From NCBI GenBank assembly GCA_028281495.1, contig JANQJU010000029.1, forward strand, positions 558,001 through 622,000: 64,000 bases of DNA, written 5' to 3'. The translations under genes and the position numbers were made by a program. This document shows, in pieces, positions 8,120 through 14,487 of this stretch. Source of the DNA: SAR324 cluster bacterium (GTDB lineage Bacteria; SAR324; NAC60-12). The notes below the pieces were generated by a model. That model did not search any database and was not told where the DNA came from. It saw only the letters and a list, made by a program, of their open reading frames with translations. Positions within the stretch are counted from its first letter, which is position 1. Each line of letters begins with the position of its first letter.

Positions 8120-9319
8120 ATGAAACCCGTATTCAGCTTTTTTAAAGATTTCTTTTTCGAAGCCTGGAAGGGCAACAGTTATTATTATGGTTGGATGAGC
8201 ATTCTGACCATGTTTGCAATGCTCGGAGCCGGTTCCTATTACCTGCAATTGCGGGACGGTATGATCGTAACCGGGATGAGTGATCAAGTGTCTTGGGGAT
8301 TTTACATTGCCAATTTTGCTTTCTTGGTGGGGGTCGCCGCTGCTGCTGTGATGCTGATTATACCATCCTACATTTTTCACGATAAAGAACTGAAGGATGT
8401 GGTTCTGCTTGCAGAAGGTTTGGCCGTAGCCGCTTGTATCATGTGTCTGATGTTTGTGATCGTGGATATCGGTCGTCCTGATCGAGCCTTGCATATTATT
8501 TTTGGATTGAATCTACCGACTTCCATGCTCGCATGGGACGTTATTGTGGTGAACGGCTATCTATTTCTGAATCTCACGATACCGTTCTATATATTATTCA
8601 CTAAATATATAGGCAAAGAACCCAACATCAAAATCTACTTTCCCGGGGTAGCGATTTCAATTGTGTGGGCGATTTCCATTCACACGGTGACAGCGTTTTT
8701 GCTGTCTTCTAATATCGCTCGTCCGTTTTGGCATACAGCTATTTTAGGGCCAAGATTCTTGGCATCAGCTTTTTGTGCAGGACCAGCGTTCTTTCTATTG
8801 ACCTTACAGGTGATCCGGCGCTTCTCCACATTTCCCGTTCCTCAAGTGGTGATCACACGCATTGCTATCATTGCTACCGCAGCCTTGCAGATCAATCTGT
8901 TCTTATTATTGGCAGAATTCTTCACGGAATTTTATCATCAAACCGAACACGGCGCTTCTGCGCAATACCTCTTTTTTGGCTTGGGTGGCAAGTCGGCTTT
9001 GGTTCCTTGGATTTGGAGCGCAATTGCTATGAACATCACGGCCGTCATTCTGCTGACCATCCGTAAATTCCGCGAAAATATGGTGACTTTGAATATCGCC
9101 TGCGTGTTGATGGTGTTTGGAGTGTGGCTGGAAAAAGGCATGGGATTGGTGGTGCCAGGCTTCATTCCTTCGACTTTAGGCGAAGTGTTTGAGTATTCCC
9201 CCACATGGATTGAGATTTCCATCTGCCTGGGTATTTGGTCCGTTGGCATGATCATTTATACGATGCTAGCCAAAGCCGCGATAGGGATCGAAAATGGGAC
9301 GGTCCGATACAGAAAATAA
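8120..9319 (+). CDS. NrfD/PsrC-type integral membrane quinone-interacting subunit
   Basis: 399 aa, about ten hydrophobic membrane helices throughout (for example AFLVGVAAAAVMLIIPSYIF, VAACIMCLMFVIVDIGRPDR). The RPDR segment after helix 3 and the SWGFYIANF motif are typical of NrfD/HybB/DsrP proteins that exchange electrons with menaquinone or ubiquinone. Start ATG behind GAGGAGAAACC. With the Fe-S and cytochrome genes upstream it forms a cytochrome-FeS-NrfD electron conduit. No molybdopterin or other catalytic subunit is nearby, so the complex probably links the quinone pool to the two periplasmic cytochromes rather than to a dedicated reductase. Confidence 0.9.
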   Translation: MKPVFSFFKDFFFEAWKGNSYYYGWMSILTMFAMLGAGSYYLQLRDGMIVTGMSDQVSWGFYIANFAFLVGVAAAAVMLIIPSYIFHDKELKDVVLLAEGLAVAACIMCLMFVIVDIGRPDRALHIIFGLNLPTSMLAWDVIVVNGYLFLNLTIPFYILFTKYIGKEPNIKIYFPGVAISIVWAISIHTVTAFLLSSNIARPFWHTAILGPRFLASAFCAGPAFFLLTLQVIRRFSTFPVPQVVITRIAIIATAALQINLFLLLAEFFTEFYHQTEHGASAQYLFFGLGGKSALVPWIWSAIAMNITAVILLTIRKFRENMVTLNIACVLMVFGVWLEKGMGLVVPGFIPSTLGEVFEYSPTWIEISICLGIWSVGMIIYTMLAKAAIGIENGTVRYRK

Positions 9320-9334
9320 GATGCTTTGTCGCAA

Positions 9335-9366
9335 TGGGAACTCAACAGAAGAGTTCCCACTTTTCT
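9335..9366 (+). terminator. Rho-independent terminator after the NrfD operon
   Basis: Perfect 9-bp inverted repeat TGGGAACTC / GAGTTCCCA (9335-9343 and 9351-9359) with a 7-nt loop, followed by CTTTTCTC. It lies 15 bp after the NrfD stop. The tail is T-rich but short, so termination may be partial. Confidence 0.75.
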
Positions 9367-9471
9367 CACTCTCCCCCGTTTTTCTTGTTCTATTACCTGC
9401 TTTTCTTTCCCTCCTTTTCTCTTGGATTTTCCCCAACACGAAGGTACATTCGAGGCGATTTTGCCACACGG

Positions 9472-9514
9472 AACCATCTTTGTCGTAATCTACAAGAAAC
9501 CATCTTTGTCGTAA
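9472..9514 (+). repeat. Direct repeat AACCATCTTTGTCGTAA x2 upstream of chorismate mutase
   Basis: Two identical 17-bp copies at 9472-9488 and 9498-9514, period 26 bp, ending 22 bp before the chorismate mutase ATG. Position and spacing (about 2.5 helical turns) suggest a regulatory site or a small duplication within the promoter region. Confidence 0.6.
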
Positions 9515-9536
9515 CCTAATTGTTGACAGGATTCTA

Positions 9537-9851
9537 ATGAGTGATTTCAAGGAAGAGTTAAATGAAATTCGGAAGAGCATCGATAATTTGGACAACGCGA
9601 TGATGGCGGTTTTAGCAGAACGCTTTCGCCTGACCCAACGGGTGGGAGAACTGAAAGCAGCACACCAAATGCCTCCCCAAGATCGCAATCGTGAACAACG
9701 CCAAGATGAGAAGATTCGAGCTTTGGCTCAACAGTATGGCCTCGATGCTGACGTTGCTTCACGAGTACTCCGCTGCATTATTGATGAAGTGATCAAAAAA
9801 CACGAAAAAATCTCCAAAGACCACCGCCGCAACGGTAAAACATTCCAATAG
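9537..9851 (+). CDS. Chorismate mutase, AroQ class
   Basis: 104 aa, the size of monofunctional AroQ mutases. All-helical, with the family landmarks: N-terminal LNEIRKSIDNLDNAMMAVLAERF (Arg, Asp and the ERF motif), RVGELK with the active-site Lys, DRNREQ, and a C-terminal helix (VLRCIIDEVIKKHEK). It converts chorismate to prephenate for Phe/Tyr synthesis. Cytoplasmic, no regulatory domain. Only a weak ACAGG ribosome-binding site precedes ATG. It is a lone gene here; mqnA at 37.9 kb draws on the same chorismate pool. Confidence 0.88.
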   Translation: MSDFKEELNEIRKSIDNLDNAMMAVLAERFRLTQRVGELKAAHQMPPQDRNREQRQDEKIRALAQQYGLDADVASRVLRCIIDEVIKKHEKISKDHRRNGKTFQ

Positions 9852-9920
9852 TCTTTCATTCCTCCTGTCCAAAAAAAATTGGCGCCTGTTTCATCACCTC
9901 ATGAAGCGCTGTTTTGTGGG

Positions 9921-10955
9921 TCAGCTACGGCCATTCCGATGATTGTCGATTTTATCGTATGTGCCGCCATATACGATATCTCGTATAAAATCTGTTTTTA
10001 AGAAATCATGAGGAAAGCCTAGTGCCACTTGGCTCACACTGTTCAAACGTCCCAGATGGTCTTCGTTTAGCGAAAACTCGAGGCACGCTAGGTTGTCTTG
10101 AACCTGGGCGACCCGCCTTGCCCCGATAATGGGAATGACGACACCATTTTGTTGTCGAACCCAGCTCAAAGCAACTTGGGACGGAGTGCGACCGATCTCA
10201 TCTGCAATCTCAATGACGGCTTGAGCAATCTCCAATTTTTTATCGCTCAACATCCCCATTTTAGCAGCGCGCCCTTCCGTATTTTCGTGCTTATTGTATT
10301 TTCCTGTCAATACACCGGAACCTAACGCTCCCCAGGCAGCCACTCCAATATCTAAAGCATTGGCCATTGGCAGCAAATCTCGCTCAATCGTTCGCTCGAT
10401 TAAGCTATATTGGACTTGTAAACCAATAAATCGAGACCACCCTCGTAAATCGGCCATCGTGTTTGCTTGGGAAACAACCCAGGCGGGTGTATCAGAGATC
10501 CCTACATACAGAACTTTACCGGCTCGAACCATGTCATCTAAGGCCCGCATGACCTCGTCAACGGGGGTCATGAAATCCCAAGCATGGACCCAATAGAGAT
10601 CGATGAAGTCGGTATTGAGACGTTTGAGACTCGCTTCAAGAGACTGAACCATATTTTTACGATGGTTCCCGGAAAAATTAGGATCGTCTTTGCGGGTAAA
10701 CAAAGTGTACTTGGTTGCCAAAATAAAATGTTCGCGATCCGAGGCAATGAACTCACCGACATATCTCTCGCTGGTTCCCTCAGTATACCCATTAGCCGTG
10801 TCAATGAAGTTCCCTCCTGCATTGGCATAGGCATCAAACACGGCACGGCTTTCTTCTTGGGATGCTCCCCATCCCCACTCTTCGCCAAAAGTCATTGTTC
10901 CTAAAGCAAGCTCTGATACCCGAAGACCGCTTTTTCCCAGCAGTTTGTAACGCAT
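9921..10955 (-). CDS. Aldo/keto reductase
   Basis: 344 aa, full-length TIM-barrel AKR. N-terminal MRYKLLGKSGLRVSELALG, catalytic tetrad in NFIDTANGYTEG (Asp, Tyr), ATKYTL (Lys) and LYWVHAWD (His), and the NADPH-binding C-terminal region with VIPIIGARRVAQVQDN. Resembles the AKR12-like oxidoreductases that act on broad carbonyl substrates. Start ATG behind AAGGAGAGACACT. It is transcribed away from the DUF302 gene's direction of supply by 47 bp spacing on the same strand, so the two could share a transcript. Substrate unknown. Confidence 0.9.
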   Translation of the reverse strand: MRYKLLGKSGLRVSELALGTMTFGEEWGWGASQEESRAVFDAYANAGGNFIDTANGYTEGTSERYVGEFIASDREHFILATKYTLFTRKDDPNFSGNHRKNMVQSLEASLKRLNTDFIDLYWVHAWDFMTPVDEVMRALDDMVRAGKVLYVGISDTPAWVVSQANTMADLRGWSRFIGLQVQYSLIERTIERDLLPMANALDIGVAAWGALGSGVLTGKYNKHENTEGRAAKMGMLSDKKLEIAQAVIEIADEIGRTPSQVALSWVRQQNGVVIPIIGARRVAQVQDNLACLEFSLNEDHLGRLNSVSQVALGFPHDFLKTDFIRDIVYGGTYDKIDNHRNGRS

Positions 10956-11002
10956 AGTGTCTCTCCTTCATGTCGGGGTTGTAATATTGAAATATCAACG
11001 AA

Positions 11003-11464
11003 TCATTTGGATAGGGTGGCAACGATTTTGGCAAACAGTCCATCTAACTCTTGGGCCATTGTATCCAAATCAGCATTCCCATAGGGCTGGAATACTACTG
11101 AAGGTTTGATATAGGACACATCAACCGTTCCATTTGGGTTTTCCACAATATACAAGCGGATGGGTGCTTCAAACCCGGCATCCACATTTGCATTCAGCAT
11201 TCGCACCGCAAATTTGGGTCCGTAGACGCCCCAAACTTGATTTCCTGGCACCTTCACCCCCTGACTTTTTGCTCCGGCCTGAGCATTCGCTCGATTCACA
11301 ACCGCTAATTTGTTTTGCTTCACTGCGGCCTCTAACCGTTTCAAGGTCGTTGCAAAATCATGCTGGGACTGAATCCTGACCCGTTCCGTAGGAGCTGCCC
11401 ATAAGGAACCAACGGTCAAACCGATCACTATCAAACTACAACAAAACATTTTTAATCCAGGCAT
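11003..11464 (-). CDS. Exported DUF302-family protein
   Basis: 153 aa. Signal peptide (FCCSLIVIGLTVGSLWAAP) then a DUF302 fold. Recognisable features are the N-terminal SQHDFATTLKRLEAAVKQ helix, the NQVWGVYGPKFAVRMLN core and the APIRLYIVENPNGTVDVSYIKP strand pair. The family has no assigned biochemical role; many members are periplasmic. Start at ATG 11464 behind CGAGGAAC; an internal Met at 11449 is possible. Upstream lies a long AT-rich intergenic region. Confidence 0.78.
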   Translation of the reverse strand: MPGLKMFCCSLIVIGLTVGSLWAAPTERVRIQSQHDFATTLKRLEAAVKQNKLAVVNRANAQAGAKSQGVKVPGNQVWGVYGPKFAVRMLNANVDAGFEAPIRLYIVENPNGTVDVSYIKPSVVFQPYGNADLDTMAQELDGLFAKIVATLSK

Positions 11465-12254
11465 AGTTCCTCGTCGTATGAAATTTCGGAATTGCAGTCA
11501 CTTGATAGAGCTTTTTGTTCAGCACACCGCTTGTGCAAAACCGGACTGCAAGACTGGGTCTAACAAGGTTTTTAGAATCTTACATCAACAAAAGTTCATT
11601 ACTCACTTTTGCATGCCACTCACTTTTGCACGGGCAATCAGACTGAGTCCTATGCCAACCAATCGCCTTAGACTATTTGGTTCAATAAACTTCATTTCCT
11701 TACGTAAAATTTAAGTTTCAAGAGTAGGTTTTCTATTCAAATTTAGTGTCTAAAAGAAAGCAAAATTAACTAGGAGTTCATAAACATATGTGCGCTAAAC
11801 CCAACGAAAAAATATATAAAAATTAATTATTTTCAGTAGGTTATAATTTAAATAAAGTCTTACTATAACTTTAGAAGTTTAAACATTCAAAAATTTTCAA
11901 ACAAAATATAGATATAACCATCTGAAATTAAAAGATATAATAAATAAATCTTGTCGATATTTGGGTTTATCAAACATATGGATTTTTAAAAAAATCGATG
12001 TTAGGTTGACTGAGAATCTCGATTCTTACTGTATCGATATGCTCATATTTCATGGTTCTCAGCTGGCACGACTTTTAATTAAAAGTTAACAATTTTAAAT
12101 GGTTAGCTACTTTATTTAAGAAGTCTGCAATTTCGACTCAGTTTCTTTAGTTTGTTAGAAACTAACGGATTTCTCAGATACAAATCATTTTTGTCACATC
12201 CCTATACAAACTGCATGAAATCTGGGTCAAGGGTTGAATGGAGTGGGAGCCTCT
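11465..12254. other. AT-rich intergenic region leading into cassette A
   Basis: 790 bp without a credible gene; a 78-codon frame at 11478-11714 has no ribosome-binding site or family match. From about 11700 the sequence becomes strongly AT-rich, unlike the neighbouring genes. It carries the 42-nt element shared with cassette B (11966-12007), followed by CTGAGA and GCTCATATT segments that recur in the same order upstream of cassette B. A 7-bp inverted repeat CTGAGAA/TTCTCAG lies at 12009-12061. Confidence 0.6.
11966..12007 (+). promoter_or_regulatory. 42-nt conserved upstream element, cassette A copy
   Basis: Matches positions 61553-61512 (reverse strand) at 38 of 42 bases without gaps. Both copies begin TTTATCAAACATATGG and end GATGTTAGGTT. 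It lies 248 bp upstream of the cassette A start codon and, in the other copy, 171 bp upstream of the cassette B start codon. Such conservation in otherwise diverged AT-rich sequence suggests a binding site, promoter or leader-RNA element. Which of these is not shown. Confidence 0.7.
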
Positions 12255-12674
12255 ATGATAGCGTTATTGTTAACCATTGGGTTTCGTAGCATTTATCCAC
12301 TGTTTATTAAGTTGGGGGTTCAAAACGGAAATTATGTGTTCATTCAAGTGGGCGCAGCCATTTCCTGGATCATGTGCTTGTTTCCAATTGCTTTTTGGAA
12401 AGCCCAACACCATCCGTTTGACGTCAAATGGCCGTGGGGTTATGTGGCGATGTTTTTCATCGGTGTGATCGCTGCCGGAATGTCACTCACTTATTACAAA
12501 GCCGTGGAGCTACTTCCTGTTTCGCTGGTGACTTTGGCTACGACTTCTGCCCCTGCCATCACGTTGCTGTTTGCCTATATCTTTTTGGACGAACGTCTTT
12601 CCACACGGCAGTGGTTGGGAGTCCCCTTGATCTTTATCGGATTGTGGTTGCTGATTGATTTTGAGGGAGAATAA
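12255..12674 (+). CDS. EamA/DMT-type half-transporter, cassette A
   Basis: 139 aa, about five hydrophobic helices: one EamA (drug/metabolite transporter) repeat rather than the usual two, so it should act as a dimer. It has the C-terminal EamA hallmark LLFAYIFLDERLSTRQWLGVPLIFIG. ATG chosen 5 nt after GGGAG; a TTG at 12234 also opens the frame. It ends 2 bp before the dioxygenase gene, so it is co-translated with it. Its paralogue is at 60132-60554; both have Pro-Phe-Asp before a Trp-Pro-x-Gly-Tyr motif (HHPFDVKWPWGY, EHPFDLTWPRGY). Likely exporter of the cassette's small-molecule product, by inference. Confidence 0.8.
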   Translation: MIALLLTIGFRSIYPLFIKLGVQNGNYVFIQVGAAISWIMCLFPIAFWKAQHHPFDVKWPWGYVAMFFIGVIAAGMSLTYYKAVELLPVSLVTLATTSAPAITLLFAYIFLDERLSTRQWLGVPLIFIGLWLLIDFEGE

Positions 12675-12676
12675 CA

Positions 12677-13459
12677 ATGCAGAAAAGTTGGTTGCATTTT
12701 TTTTGGGCAAGGCATCAACACTATCGTCATTTACAACGAGCCTTCACAGTCTCGCCACACCAAGACTTGCTGAATACTCTTAAAAAAGACGGGATCGTGG
12801 TTCTGGACAATTTTTTTCCTCAAGAAATGGTGGAACCCATTGCCAACGAAACCTTTCAGTTGATTGAAGCCGTTCGCCAGGGGCAGGGGGATTGTTATCA
12901 AAATGGCGGATTGCTGCTCATCGAAGAAGCGGATCAAAAGCTACATTCCTCGGCAATATTTTACGAAGACCCACTGATCAACAGTGTCGCAAAGGCTTAT
13001 GTGTCACCGGAGGTAGTGTCTTTCCGCCGGATGGTTCGTTACAAGGAAGGCACGGGGCACCGGGAACATGAGGATTTTCAGATTTTCCACCATTTCGATA
13101 CTTGGAAGCTCCGCTTCAAAGCGTTCCTATATCTGACTGATGTGGGCAAAGATCAGGCTCCGTTGATCTATTTACAAGGAAGCCATAGAGGGGGGTGGCG
13201 ACGCAAAAAAGAGTATGAATATTTTCGTTATTACAATCCCTCTAGTCCTTTAGGTTACCCTCTCAACCGAGAGAATTTATACCTTGGTTGTTTTTGGCCC
13301 CATCAAATCAAGACACTCAAACACAAGTACGGCTTTACCGATCTCATTTGCACGGGCAAAGCTGGAACCGTGATCTTGTTCGACGCCCGTGGCCTCCATC
13401 AAGGACCACTGTTGCATCAAGGTCACCGATTAGTACTCACCAATCACTTCAACGCCTGA
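12677..13459 (+). CDS. PhyH-like Fe(II)/2-oxoglutarate dioxygenase, cassette A
   Basis: 260 aa. N-terminal segment (LLNTLKKDGIVVLDNFF) is the typical opening of phytanoyl-CoA dioxygenase-like enzymes. The metal site is visible as HHFDTW (His-x-Asp near 137-141) and distal His in GLHQGPLLHQGHRL, with the following Arg for 2-oxoglutarate. LQGSHRGGW is the usual loop before the distal His. Its paralogue at 59290-60135 shares the same FLYLTDV, GSH-GGW/GLW and FFRYY motifs. Start ATG follows GGGAGAA. Stop overlaps the acyltransferase start (TGATG). It would hydroxylate or desaturate a small substrate; substrate unknown. Confidence 0.82.
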   Translation: MQKSWLHFFWARHQHYRHLQRAFTVSPHQDLLNTLKKDGIVVLDNFFPQEMVEPIANETFQLIEAVRQGQGDCYQNGGLLLIEEADQKLHSSAIFYEDPLINSVAKAYVSPEVVSFRRMVRYKEGTGHREHEDFQIFHHFDTWKLRFKAFLYLTDVGKDQAPLIYLQGSHRGGWRRKKEYEYFRYYNPSSPLGYPLNRENLYLGCFWPHQIKTLKHKYGFTDLICTGKAGTVILFDARGLHQGPLLHQGHRLVLTNHFNA

Positions 13460-14427
13460 TGCTATTTCGCCCTATCATCCCGGAGGATATCGATCAATTT
13501 GAAACCCTTGTGGGACAACTGGGCAATGGAATGGGTGCATCTTTGCGTATTGGGAGGGAAGGTTTAAAACAACGCATTGAGCTTTCGATGGAAAGCTTCA
13601 CCCACCCTACTTCCCCGTTTCTTTTTCAGTTTGTGTTGGAAGATCCCCTTACTCGGCAATTGGTCGGCATATGTGGTTTGGAATCACTGAACCAAGGCAA
13701 ACCCTTTTATGCGTTTCGATTGGAAACGGAGTTTGTAGAATCCAAACTCTTGGATTTTCGCAAAGAACGGCATTCTTTGCGGCTGACAGAAGTGTTTACC
13801 GGCAGCACCAACCTTTGCTCACAATTTCTTTTACCCAAATATCGGGGAAGAGGTTTGGGGAAGTTACTCAGTCATGGCCGACTTTTGTATGCGATCAATT
13901 TTCCACAGCTCTTTGGGGGTGAGATTGTTGCAGAGTTGCGAGGAAACTACGACCGGCATGGCAACAGCCCGTTCCTCCAGTTCATCAGTAAGAATTTTTT
14001 CAAGGAATTGGACTACGAGGCTTACTCAAAAATATTGTGCTCAGGAGCAGAGCAGGAGTTCTTGAGCTTGATTCCCAAAAAATCGCTATACACCTCTTTT
14101 TTTCCTTCAAGCGTTCGGGATTCCATCTGCACGTTCCATCCAGAAACAATCGCCAACTCGAAACTACTTCACCGATTGGGGTTTCGGTTCACCCAGCACA
14201 TTGGGTACAGCTCGGGAGCACCCATCCTTCGCGTTGATCTTTGCCAATTGCAAACCACGCTTCGCAATCTATGTACTGAATGGCAGGTTCCCAATTCCCA
14301 AATCCAAGAATACTCCAATGACTGCAAGGGTTCTTCAGGAATCGACTTTCAAATTCGCCTCAATTCCGACACGGCTACGTTTCCTCCTCATCCTACACAT
14401 GCTTTAGGGCATCTTCCCTTTGGGTAG
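13459..14427 (+). CDS. AstA-like (arginine N-succinyltransferase family) acyltransferase, cassette A
   Basis: 322 aa. Starts MLFRPIIPEDIDQFETLVG, as AstA proteins do. It carries family landmarks: FVLEDPLTRQLVGICGLE, GSTNLCSQFLLPKYRGRG (acyl-CoA loop), GEIVAELRGNYDRHGNSPFLQ, and IPKKSLYTSFFP. AstA transfers succinyl from succinyl-CoA to the alpha-amino group of arginine. No astBDE genes are present, so a biosynthetic rather than catabolic use is more likely. The last 60 residues are divergent and shorter than in cassette B copies (349 and 353 aa), consistent with loss of the final strands. ATG overlaps the dioxygenase stop. Confidence 0.82.
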   Translation: MLFRPIIPEDIDQFETLVGQLGNGMGASLRIGREGLKQRIELSMESFTHPTSPFLFQFVLEDPLTRQLVGICGLESLNQGKPFYAFRLETEFVESKLLDFRKERHSLRLTEVFTGSTNLCSQFLLPKYRGRGLGKLLSHGRLLYAINFPQLFGGEIVAELRGNYDRHGNSPFLQFISKNFFKELDYEAYSKILCSGAEQEFLSLIPKKSLYTSFFPSSVRDSICTFHPETIANSKLLHRLGFRFTQHIGYSSGAPILRVDLCQLQTTLRNLCTEWQVPNSQIQEYSNDCKGSSGIDFQIRLNSDTATFPPHPTHALGHLPFG

Positions 14428-14487
14428 GTTTCAGGCACAATACTAATGAAGCTCTATTTTCATACAATGGCTGCTGCCTCATTGCGG

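Noticed and set aside
11478..11714. 78-codon open frame in the AT-rich leader of cassette A
   Set aside because: No start signal or recognisable motif, composition like the surrounding non-coding sequence.
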